From the NCBI RefSeq assembly GCF_945859685.1, contig NC_079147.1, positions 58,930,946 through 58,994,945 on the forward strand: a DNA stretch of 64,000 nt, in the 5' to 3' direction. Source of the stretch: Eupeodes corollae (lineage: Eukaryota > Arthropoda > Insecta > Diptera > Syrphidae). The notes beneath the pieces were generated by a model that saw only the letters and a list, made by a program, of their open reading frames with translations, ran no database searches and was not told the DNA's origin. Numbering within the stretch: the first letter of the stretch is position 1; each line of letters starts with the position of its first letter. This document shows, in pieces, positions 10,823 through 20,689 of the stretch. Made by a program: the position numbers and the translations under genes.

Positions 10823-11080
10823 ATTAGTGCCATGGACTGTCAAACCAGCGGTCTTGGGTGCCCTGCCTGTGCCATCTAAAGTTTTTTTCACGGGTACTGC
10901 CTCTTGCGAGGAATTGACAAATTCTCCAAGAGTAATTCTTGTCATGAGAAGTGTTTTCTCAAATTTGCCTTTCGGATTCGGCTTAAAACTGTTGGTCCTT
11001 TCCATCCCTGACAACAGTACTCGCATACAGGAATGGTTGAGAGTTGAAAGTCACTAGGCATTAGTTCTTAAACGGACCCA
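10823..11080 (+). mobile_element. SINE copy, lacking the first bases
   Basis: It starts in the tRNA-like head (TTAGTGCCATGGACTGTC), passes a damaged box B (GGTGCCCTGCC), then the body words GCCTGTGCCA, CGGGTACTGCCTCTTGCGAG, GAATTGACAAATTCTCC, TCTTGTCATGA, TTTCTCAAATT, CAACAGTACTCGCATACAGG and TGAAAGTCACTAGGC. The ending is degraded (TTCTTAAACGGAC for TTCACAACGGAC). It directly follows the LOA-type LINE. Confidence 0.85.
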
Positions 11081-12961
11081 AAATAAAACTATAAAGTCAT
11101 TCAAAGTTAAATCTATGAAATTTTTTGAAAAATATTATTACCAGTGTGGTGACATCCTGAACAAGTTAGCCAACTATTCGTATGTATAAAAGTTCAGTTT
11201 AAACTTAATGTTGTTTGCATACGATCAGAAAGAGCTAATTTTCATTTTACTAGTATTGAATGGCTAAATTTTACTTTTTTAATTGTTTTTTAAGCAATAG
11301 ACACACAATTATTTTTTATTTTTATAGAACATTAGTTTATATTGAACAAACGCTTTTATATACAAAAAAGATAGACCAAATATATGACGTTATCTTTATT
11401 GCAATCGGTAAATCAATTTGCTTTGAGTTGTGTAGATATAGGTACACATACTTTTTTTCATATAAAACTTCATTAGGGTGGTTCCTTGTTTTAATTTTCC
11501 AATATCTATACAACCCCTCTCTTCAATATTCATTATTTTTTGAATATTATATTATTTCATATAATATTCAAAAACTCTTCCTAAGTTCTAAAATTTCACC
11601 GGTCTTACAAAAATCTGAAACAAATACTTAACTATTTATGCTAAAAGTGTTTTTAACAAAAAAAAAGGCAAAACGGTTTGAAAGTAGGTTTTGTTCTTGT
11701 AACAAATTTGTTGTTTAAGAAATTCTATTATATCAAGATTTTGAAATAAATTATAAAATATAAAAATAAAGTTGAAAACGAGTTTCGAAATCAATACTAA
11801 TTACAAAACGTATTTTTCTAAATTATGAAGGTATTAAATTCAAGACTTTCTCAAATGTAAAGAGAATTTCCAGAAACTAAGCAAGATACTAGAATTATTT
11901 AAATTGTATTTAGAAGAGAAAGATGTCTACTTTACAAAATCAATTTATTATTTATTGTTATGAGATTTTTTTAGTTTTAACTTAACTTGAAAAAAACCCT
12001 TTTTTGATTGATTGTATCAATTTTAAAATGGCACCTGGTGTGATTAGGATATCTAAGTCCTTAAAGAAAATATTGTTTTGTTTGTCCCGCCGAAAAAAAG
12101 TAGTGTTGTCGACCAGTGTATTTGGGCTCTTCGCGTCTTAGCTTCATTAATTTGAAAGGGTTTTTCGTAGCATATTCGATGTTTCCAGTAAAGAGTGAAA
12201 AATTGATGTAAACACAATGAAAACCTAAATTCCGAAAAGGACAAATGTAAGGATGGGAGAAGAAACTTGAAATTTTAGAAATAAAGCCAAGTTATATACA
12301 TATTTTTTAACTTTTAGAACCGAAAAAGCTTCTGAAAAATGTCCAGTCTAATGCCTATCTCCTAACTTCCTATACGTATGTACATACATACATATATGTT
12401 AAGTACGTTTAATGTAAAAATAAACTCTAAAGGAATAACGATAGCGTCGTTGGTCGGCGTCGGCTTCGACGATAACAAAAAATAAATCAATATCCTGTTG
12501 ATTGTTTAGTGTTTATTTTGTTCTCCCTCTCTCATATAAAACTAAATATATCACAGCAGGATGTTTGTTTCGTGCTATATCCTTATATGAAACGATATAT
12601 TGGCACCCAGTTTACTATGAACACCCACAGGTGGTCTTTTGACAATAATGATTTTTTATATGAATAATATTGAATCGAATCAAAATTGAATTGGGGGAGG
12701 ATAATATATTTTTTGTGTGAGATATTTCGATATAAAATCCTTATATATAGTTTCATGTGTCAAAAAGTCTAGATATTTATAGAATATTTTGAAGAATAAT
12801 TTTATTTAAAAAAAACAACTGCATGAAATTCTACTTGAAAAAGAAGAAATTATTTATGAATTGATTTTTTAGGTTATAATTTTAACATTTTGAACAAAAA
12901 AAGTATTTTTCACAATTAGATTTGTTTTAAAGTTATGCATATAGAATTAACTAATTACAAA
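11081..12961. other. AT-rich non-coding DNA
   Basis: No supported gene in about 1.9 kb. An open frame of 123 codons at 11260-11631 is made of AT-rich, aromatic-rich codons without any motif and is probably chance. TACATACA/ATGTA runs lie near 12370-12400 and a GTCG-rich patch at about 12440-12475. Confidence 0.5.
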
Positions 12962-13148
12962 TATTCGCCATTGTCCTTGAAAGAATGGTGTAGAGCACGT
13001 TAACACAAGAGGCACTATCTTTCAAAAGTCTGTCCAATTACTGGCAAATGCTAATGACATTTGCATAATCGGAAGAACTCAGAGAGATGTCAATTGGGCT
13101 ATTGTAAGTATTGCGGCAGAAGCGGCAAAAATGGATATAGCAGTTAAT
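12962..13148 (+). pseudogene. RTE-like reverse transcriptase scrap
   Basis: The plus strand reads IVLERMV, a stop, then VNTRGTIFQKSVQLL, ICIIGRTQRDV and SIAAEAAKMDIAVND. These line up with the palm of the RTE copy at 37.7-37.9 kb (IVLERIVQNSTVNTKGTIFQ ... GYADDIVIIGRS). The catalytic YADD is changed to NAND. The piece borders the 3' side of the minus-strand BEL element and probably truncated it. Confidence 0.8.
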
Positions 13149-14345
13149 GATGACATTAAAGAACTCCTGGCTAGGATGTTGTTGTAACCTTGTTGTATAT
13201 AACTGCAGCAATGCCAATTTAACGGTTGGCCGTTCAAAAATTCCATTGGATGTTTGAATTGTAGCACTTCTGACTTGGCCGTCGGATGTTGTTTTGACTG
13301 CTATTATTCGTCCTTTGGGATAGTTGTTCCTTGGCAAGTCTTTGTCTATCAGGACAACAATGTCACCAATCTTCAACGGTTGTACTGGATCATACCACTT
13401 TGATCGAAATGTGAGCTCGGGTAAGTACTCGGTAATGAAGCGCTTCCAGCATTTGTTGGCAAACTGTTCTTTATACTGGTATGTCTATTTGATTATCTTC
13501 CAGCTGTTATCGAGTTTCATTGTTGGTTTTTCACCACCTTAGTCCAATCGCAAAAAATGATTCGGTGTCAATGCTTCTGAAGATTAACATCCACTGGGAC
13601 ATATGTTAGAGGCCTTGAATTGATAATATTCTCAGCAGATATCAAACAGCTTCTAAGTAATGGGAGTTCTCAAAGGTAAAGATGTGTATAATGCTGTCTT
13701 GAATGAGCGAACTAATCGCTCCCATGCTCCTCCCATATGTGGCGAAGCAGGTGGATTAAAGTTCTATTTTAAGGATGGTGATATGAATTGTTTTGCTATC
13801 ATGGCTGGATCAATTGCTTCTTAATCTTGACTAAGCTGACGTTCTGCTCCGATAAAATTCGTCTCTCGATCGGAATAAATCTCGTTTGGTTGTCCTCGGC
13901 GCTTGAATTGTAATTGAATTATAAAATAAATGAATCAGTATCTAATCCATGTGCGACTTCGATTTGCACAGCTCTGGTGGTCAAAACAGGTAAACAAAAC
14001 GCCACACATTTCCTGTCGTCTTCCAACTGCAACATTCAGAGGTCCAAAATAGTCAACGCCTGTGATTGTAAACGGATTGCAAAACAAGGACACTCTGGCT
14101 TTCGGAAGTTGAGACATCTCTGGTTCTTGAGGTTTAGCTTTTCGATTCTTACAAAGTTGGCAGTGTTTTGTGATGGCTGATTTTATGGCACATCTCAGCT
14201 TAGGGATTGCATATTGCTGTCTAAGTTGGTTCACCACAAATTCGTTGTTTGCATGCAGGAACCTCTCGTGGCATTGTAGGATAATTAAATTTGTTGCGTG
14301 ATGTCCTCTCGGAAGTATGATTGGGTGTTTCTGATCTGAACTCAT
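13149..14345 (-). pseudogene. BEL/Pao integrase and C-terminal DUF5641 domain
   Basis: Integrase joins the element's cDNA to host DNA. From 14345 down one reads the zinc-binding region (HERFLHANNEFVVNQLRQQY, then HCQLCKNRKAKP), the first aspartate in ITGVDYFGPL, RRGQPNEIYSDRETNFIGAE with the second aspartate, and PPASPHMGGAWERLVRSFKT with the catalytic glutamate. The DUF5641-like end follows (LTFRSKWYDPVQPL, IGDIVVLIDKDLPRNNYPKG, IIAVKTTSDGQVRSATI, ERPTVKLALL). Frames shift near 13935 and 13400, and a stop separates NHFLRLD from GGEKPT near 13545. All three catalytic residues can be found, but not in one frame. Confidence 0.87.
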
Positions 14346-14380
14346 AATGGAAACTGCTTCAAGTCATTCCTTAGCTCTCA

Positions 14381-15600
14381 ATAACCTTTGATTATGATTA
14401 TGATGAGTTGTTGACTTCTTTCATAAGACTGGATATTTCCTCACTGAAAGCGTTTTCTTGTACTTGCCGAAATAAGATGAATTGTGCTTCATTGAGTTCG
14501 TCGCCATTTAATATTCCTTTCGTTGGTAGCTCAGGCTTGAAATTAAGTTTGATGTTCAAAGAGCGGATGGCATATGCGATTGTTCTTACAATTGCACTCC
14601 ATTTTGAGAATCTGTTGAAATCTATGATCGTATGTTGTGTCACATGTATATTTAGAAGTTCCTCTGAATGTAAAGTATCTTCTTTGATTGTTTTTTCTTT
14701 TAGCCATCGGTCTTCTTCATACTTCAAGAGTTCGAGACCTTGAAACCAGCGGTCATTAGTATCTAGTTTTGGTGGTTTGGTCCATTTAGTTGCTTCATCT
14801 GCAATATTCAGTTTCGGTGAAATATATCGCCAAGAATTCATACATGGAATGTCTTGCATTTCGGCAACTCGAAAGGCAATGTATTTGTTGTATCGGTGAG
14901 GATTGCTTTTTATCCGAACAAGCACAGTTTTGGAATCGCTCCAGAAAAAAGTTTGGTTAACCTGGATGGAGAGTTCCTTTAAAATTTGATTTCCGAATCT
15001 GCAGCCCATAACGGCAGCGTCAAGTTTCAGACGAGGAATAGATCGGAGTTTTATTGGTGCTACCTTTGTCTTGGCGCCTAATAAGGAGCACTCTACCTTA
15101 TCATCCTTGCTGATACGGAGATAGGCCACTATTACGCACGCTTGTTCGCCCGCACCCATCAAGATATGGAGTTGTACATCTGCCTTCTCCCAATCTGGGA
15201 ATTGATTCAACAGGCATCTAGGGATCCGAAGTTGCTCAACTTGTGGAAGTATTTGTAGCCATTTGGCCCATGCTTCAAATTGATCGTCGCTTATCTTCTC
15301 ATCCTAATGTATCTGACTTCTCCAAATGTCCTGTAGAAGGATTTTAAGGTAGACTAAAAAGTTTGCGATGAGGCCTAGCGGGTCATAAATTGACATTAGT
15401 ATCTTTAGGACTTCTCTTTTAGTTAGGTGACATTCTCCATTCAAAACTTGTTTGCTTCCTTTATCGAAGTGAAAACGTGAATGTATCGCCTTGGAGGCAC
15501 CACCACATGCCTAATGTTTTTTCTGTGAAGCATTCTGGATTCATATTAAGGTCTTTTGGATAGTTGGGCGACTCTGGGTTGAGGATTTCCATGGCGTTGG
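14381..15600 (-). pseudogene. BEL/Pao RT end and RNase H
   Basis: Starting at 15600: NAMEILNPESPNYPKDLNM, LGMWWCLQGDTFTF, KREVLKILMSIYDPLGLIAN and QFEAWAKWLQ, which is the stretch after the polymerase palm in BEL elements, broken by stops. It is followed by a 270-codon open frame (15210-14398) with RNase H-like features: LLGAKTKVAPIKLRSIPRLK, LDAAVMGCRFG and TFFWSDSKTVLVRIK, then NIADEATKW. The domain removes RNA from the RNA:DNA hybrid during replication. A small break at 14381-14345 separates it from integrase. Confidence 0.85.
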
Positions 15601-16700
15601 TGTTGTTCAACCTCCAATATCGGATCGGATCTTCTTCAGTTCTTCATCTCCATGCAGTCGCTTCTCAAGACCTCTCATTCTGCTCATAGCGCCACAGAAG
15701 ACCAGACTCATAGCGGCCTTTTGACTTAATGCCTTTTCTTCTTCTTGGATTATTTTGGGATCCTTTTCACCCAATGTTCCCAAGCTATCTGTAGCGAAGA
15801 AATCTTTCACCAACTGATGAAGCTTATCATCTGGCTGGCATTCACATTGATGGCAGTGATGCTCGGTTTCCGTTGTATCATTTCGTTCAGGTCTGACGGA
15901 GAACACTGTCCAGCCAAGCCGACATTTCACAGCGATGGGATCGATTTCGGTTGCTTCTCTCACTTTAAGTGGAACAGCTACGTGCCAATTCTTGAGACCT
16001 ATTAGTATGCCTGGACTCACATTGGCATAGGATTCAACAGGCAGGCCTCTTATATGATGAAATTCAGGAGCCATACGTTTGTAATCCAAAGATTGGCTTG
16101 GCAAGTTCAAGTTCTGTACAGTTCTCACATTAGAGAGGTTGAAGCGTGAAGCATTTTGATAATCACCGGCTATTGTCAACGAGGTTTTTAGTGACTGTTT
16201 CTCTTGACGAGAGATGGTTCCACTCCCCTTTAAACACAAGGGCGCGGTTTCTCCTTCAAGTTGCAATTCTTTTGCTAGCCTTTCATTGAGCAAAGTACTA
16301 TAGGATCCTTTGTCCAAATACGCAAAAGTTCGAACTTGCTTTTCATTGTTGAATAGTACTACAGGCAATATTCTGAACTTCACAGAAACAGGAGTGATGT
16401 GATTCATGTTGCCTTCGTTTGATATCTCGTTGTACTCTTGGTTGTGTAGTGCATTATGCAAAAGAGGATGCTGTCGTCCGTGGCAGTTGTCTTGGGAGCA
16501 CATCACTGGTGTTGTACATCTGTATGGGTGTCTTTTGAGACATTGACGACAAAGCTTTGCCTGCTTAATGAAGTCCCAACGTTGGTTCTCGCTCCAGTCC
16601 ATGAATTTCTCGCAAGATGAATTCGATTGGCAACCTCCTTGGCATACGCTGCATTTTCTTTGAAAATTGGAGGTAGATGTTTCTTTGCTGTGTCGCGTTA
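15601..16700 (-). pseudogene. BEL/Pao zinc knuckle, protease and start of RT
   Basis: A long open frame (16851-15607) contains CSVCQGGCQ and CRQCLKRHPYRC...CSQDNCHGRQHPLLH (zinc-knuckle region), then an aspartic protease of the A17 type with VRTFAYLDKGSYSTLLNERL. In most relatives the active site reads L-D-E/S-G; here it is LDKG, so the residue after Asp is lysine. The frame goes on through GLPVESYANVSPGILIGLKN and VKCRLGWTVFSVRPE to MRGLEKRLHGDEELKKI, the first part of RT. It then stops, and the next recognisable sequence (NAMEILNP) belongs after the palm: roughly 200 residues with the YVDD motif are deleted. Confidence 0.86.
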
Positions 16701-17793
16701 TCCTTCTTATCATGGATGTTGACATGTTCATTCTTGAACTTTGTTTTGCTTGTGGAGTGAAACCAATTTTTTGATGGCAGACCAGCCAGAGAATGCAACC
16801 AGTCGCCGAAAATACAAGAAAGTTGGAGAGTAGGTGGTAGCTTCTCGACAAGAGTTCTCATTAGATTGGGATCACGCATGTGAGCTTGCAGATCAGCTTG
16901 CTCTAAAGTTGCACATACGTTGGTGACAGCTACAGCGTAGTCAAACATAGTTTCCAATTTTTCTAATTTAGGCTACGTCATCTTCCTGATTCGGTCGATG
17001 TAATGATCTAAGATTATTTCCGGTTGACCAAAATATCTTCTTAATGTTGATATAATTATGGGGACGCAGTTGGGAATGGTTAGCTGTGCTACGACGACTT
17101 CTCTTGCTTTCCCTTTTAAACAGCGTTGCAGTCGAAGGAGATTTTCAGTTTTTGTAAAGCCGCATGCCACTGTTGTCCGACTGAATGTGCTTATGAAAAC
17201 TGGCCATTCCCTTGGGTGGCCCGTAAAAACAGGAAGATCTCGTGGAATAGCGTGCCTGGTTGCTATTTGTTGATCAGTGAGTTTCGTTCGTATAATGGAG
17301 TTGGTTTCGCAGACACATGAAAATATTTCGGCTGAGGTAATTTAGTCAGGTATTTATTTAGAACAGACTTACCACAAGGTTCGTCAAGCGGATTTTGCTT
17401 AACTTTATCCTGTTGGACAGTGCTGTTCTTCCTTTCGGACTCCCCAGACGAATTACTGTCTGCATATTGATCAAGAAGCGCTTGGCGCTTTGAATTGAGG
17501 ATTTGTCTTTCCTTAAGGATACGATCCTCCTCCTCCATTAATCGAAGCATTTCTTGAATTCTCTTGGACTGAACAGAATTGTTTGACGATGCACCATTTT
17601 TGTCGGATGTAGGATGCGTTGTGCATATGGAACATTTCCAATCTTTGTCTTTGGCAACTTCATCGCCAACATTAGCACACACATAATGGATCCATTTGCT
17701 GCATTTCGTGCACTCTACCATGTCATTGTCTGTATATAGCTGATTGCACAGAGGGCATTTCTGCTCCACCACTGTCGTGTTGCCCGTAGACAT
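16565..17793 (-). pseudogene. BEL/Pao Gag with N-terminal zinc finger
   Basis: The ATG at 17793 opens a 176-codon frame: CPLCNQLYTDNDMVECTKCS, WIHYVCANVG and WKCSICTTHP form a PHD-like finger (C-x2-C ... C-x2-C ... H-x2-C ... C-x2-C), followed by a coiled-coil-like segment (RIQEMLRLMEEEDRILKERQ). After a frame break near 17260 come TKTENLLRLQRCLKGKAREV and LRRYFGQPEIILDHYIDRIR (DUF1759 Gag region), and TLEQADLQAHMRDPNLMRTL, VEKLPPTLQL. Gag would form the particle shell around the RNA. An N-terminal PHD-like finger is known in some BEL/Pao Gag proteins. Confidence 0.83.
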
Positions 17794-17949
17794 GATTTAA
17801 TTTAACTTTTATAAGAACTTTTGAGAAATGTTATAAAAAAAAACAAACTAGACTTTTTGTAGTACTTTATGTTTTATATTTTATTGACTCTAATTATATT
17901 GTTGCAAAATTAAATGGAGTAAAACAGCAAAGCACTCAAAATGTCAAAA

Positions 17950-20148
17950 ATTCGTCTGGTTCTTTCGATGTCTACAGATAAAGTATCTAGATTTTCTCGG
18001 AATTTGTTTCATCAGACTTAATGTGCAGCTGCTCTCTTTCGGCGGGAATCTTAGTTTTTTAAATTTATGATGTGACATCTGAATTTGAATATATACAACT
18101 TTGGTGTTGCCAATGCATGTTTTTCGTAACACTTACTCTTATCATTTTTAGGTCATTCCATACAACAGTTCTCCCGTCTTTAGTTTTATTAAAGTTAATA
18201 CTACAAACTTCTTGAAGTTTTTTTAAGTCCAAAAATGAATCAAATGTCAGTTCATGCACTGAAAAATTCTTGCCAGATTTCTTTGCATTTTTAGTTATGG
18301 CTACGTATTGGTGAGGGGAATGTATTGGACCGGATATTAGATTTTTTTTAATTTCCTTTTCTATGAGGCTATGAATGTTATCAGCCTCGTTTTGAGTATG
18401 ATCCTTAATTAAAAACTTACGAGTAATAGAGATTTATTATTTAGATGAGTGACTGCATACAGGTAAAGTGCTACTATACATTTATTTTTATTTTTATTTG
18501 TGACTCCGATGAGAGCTTTTCAAAAACTTTCAACAAACATGTCCCAGTTTTATTAGCCCCGCGTTTTGCATCACTTTCGTTCCAGAAAAAACAGTGTACA
18601 TCATCGTAGGAGTCTTTAATTTGGCTGTCAACCTTTTTGTTTAAAATTGTTACCGTAAAATTGTAACTTTTTTACTTTGACTTATAATAAAATCCTGAGG
18701 TATCTCCCCTAGGAGATTGCAGAATAGCTTGCAGGTCAAACACAAGAACTATATTGTTATGATCTATTTTCATCGTATTTTTCTTGACGGCTCAATGTTT
18801 TTTCTATTAAATGGCCATCGTACGATTCTTGTAGCAAGACTTTTTGTTCAGGGCCGAATTTTTGTACTGCACACATAAATCACATTGATCTTTTCTAGGA
18901 CGAAAGAATGAAATGTTAAAATCTTGTGTAAATACTTTATAAAATGTGCAATAGCTTCCAGATGCGTTATTATTTTTATTTTGGTTTTCTTTAAAGTCCT
19001 TAAAAAGATCTGAAATTGTTTTCCCACCATCAATGTATTCACGACTAGAATGTAATGGGATTCAATTCTTGGTATTGCGTCTATAGAATGTTTAATATCG
19101 GTTAAAAGTTGTTCATCAATTCTCACATGGTTGCTGCGCTGTCCTCTCAGATCTTGTGATAGAATTCCATGGTCGTCTATTTTGCTTTTAACAGTCCGTA
19201 TAACCGATCAGAAATATCCAAGGTTTTAATAAAAAATAATTTACAGACTCGTACCGATTTTCCTTCAACTACGAAATGGAATGCTTGATTGCAATTTCTT
19301 GGATTCTGAGCATTTGTATATTTATATTTTGGAGTTATATTGGTCATAAACGATCTTTGAGCATCGACAAGGCCAAGTTTCCAATACGCATCAAACATGG
19401 CTTGTCTTTGATCTGCATTTATCTTTTCAGTGCATTTCAGCCTACATTTATCACCACAGGGTGGTTGCACAGAACGAGGTTTGATGACTTCATTTCTCTT
19501 GGTAATGTATGAATTTCCAGCATTTCTCTGAGTCTTAGCTACATTCTGTTTCCAACTTTCTTGATTTCGTTTAGGTTTTTTTCCCTTCTTCTTTTCTTGT
19601 TCTACGATTTCTTTATAAAGCTAAACTTCTGTCGCTGCAGGTTCATCAAGGTTTGGATACTGATGATGAACAAGACGAAGAACTACTGGTGTGTTTTGAT
19701 CAGATTGGACATACTGTCCTTCGCTTTTTAGGTGGAACTTTCTATGTTGCATCTTGATCACTTTAATTAACATCGCTTTCAGAACTCGATTGTCTCTCAT
19801 CAGTGCAATCGAGTACCAATGTGGTGTTATGAATTTGATTTTCGTTACTGACGGATACTGATTCCAAAATTTCAAAATTTTCGTGTGCGTTTTCCTTTGG
19901 CCCAAGATTTTCCTGAAGGCTGAAGGTAGCCGAAACCAAAGCCGAAGTCGAAGCCTCCGTTGGACACTAGTAGATAGTAAGAATAAAATAAATCAAAAAA
20001 CTACTTTTAATTTGAAGTTCTTTGAAATTGTTACCTTCACTTCGACTTCAGTAGATGGCACCGACTCGTATGTTTTTGTTGCCGGTTGTGGCGATAAGTT
20101 TTGAAGTAAAGCAAGGTCCAACATCTTTTTCGACCTATTAAATGACAT
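17950..20148 (-). pseudogene. Decayed multi-copy insect gene, DUF7869-like
   Basis: Broken pieces add up to one long protein: start MSFNRSKKMLDLALLQN at 20148, an acidic serine-rich stretch (DERQSSSESDV) with KKRRT, a cysteine-rich block PPCGDKCRLKCTEKINADQR, KSVRVCKLFFIKTLDISDR, IPRIESHY, then YNFTVTI.., FFWNESDAKRGANKTGTCLL, DHTQNEADNIHSLIEKEIKK, GPIHSPHQYVAITKNAKKSG and a C-terminal part to about 17950. I recall this arrangement (FFxTLxIS, RGSNEI, HTQNEGD, HS) from a repeated insect/cnidarian family that I believe carries the DUF7869 RNase H-like domain and behaves like a transposon gene. A stop at about 19621, stops near 19770 and frameshifts near 19000 and 18700 show it is dead. The 18420-18850 part is the worst preserved and includes where the YSDTCGGQN motif should be. 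Confidence 0.6.
19967..20034 (-). other. Probable 68-nt intron in the DUF7869-like relic
   Basis: On the minus strand, the first coding block ends ...GTCGAAGTGAAG and is followed by GTAACAATTTC; the segment ends CTATCTACTAG before TGTCCAACGGAGGC. Removing these 68 bases joins the first exon in phase 0 to an open, serine-rich second exon (CPTEASTSALVSATFSLQEN). The GT-AG ends, T-rich end and short length fit a fly intron. This is a prediction without transcript support. Confidence 0.5.
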
Positions 20149-20689
20149 TATTAACCTAAAATATAAAAATTAATATTATTAAGCCCATAATACAAATAAA
20201 TAAATGTGCGGCGTATTTGGACTTACATTGACTGAAAATGAGATATTTACGGGCAATAAAATTGCCTTTATAATAAACAGGCTTATACTTGAATGTTACA
20301 AAGTCTTAACTTTAATATGGGTAAGTTTTAATAGTAAACTGACCTAACTCGTAATAAGCCTCGAAAAATTAAATAATGTTTAATGATAAACTGACTTAAA
20401 AGTGAATGTTCCACGGAATATAATATTAAAATATGTAGTAAACTGACCTAAAATATAATTTGTCAATATAAGACACACAATTTAATGAAACTTAACAACA
20501 GTTGAGTCTTCGTTCAATAAAATAATGATAACCTCACTTCACAAGTATTGTACACAAACTGGCATGAGTCGCTGCTCGACGAAAACACGTCGCGAAATCC
20601 CATAAGAGTGAAAGAGACCGATATATCATTATGGTGCCAAAAATGCATGGTTTGGTCACAATTCAACCCTTATACGGTAGATGTCGCTA
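20149..20689. repeat. AT-rich flank with a ~52-bp triple repeat
   Basis: The word TAGTAAACTGACCTAA occurs at 20333, in weaker form (GATAAACTGACTTAA) at 20385 and again at 20437, giving a period of about 52 bases. The rest is non-coding. Because it lies just upstream of the DUF7869-like start codon, it could be the subterminal repeat zone of that transposon, but no terminal inverted repeat was identified. Confidence 0.45.

Larger units (their letters stand above)
13149..17945 (-). mobile_element. BEL/Pao LTR retrotransposon without LTRs
   Basis: Gag, protease, part of reverse transcriptase, RNase H and integrase occur in the BEL/Pao order on the minus strand. At the 3' side it meets an RTE scrap and at the 5' side a decayed transposase-like gene after only about 150 bases of leader, and I see no pair of direct repeats on the two sides that could be LTRs. 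The reverse transcriptase has lost its middle, including YVDD. The element is therefore an immobile remnant; gag-to-integrase frames are broken by a few stops and frameshifts. Confidence 0.85.

Noticed and set aside
13149..17945. LTRs of the BEL element
   Set aside because: I compared the sequence after integrase with that before gag and saw no long direct repeat; both ends are cut by other elements.
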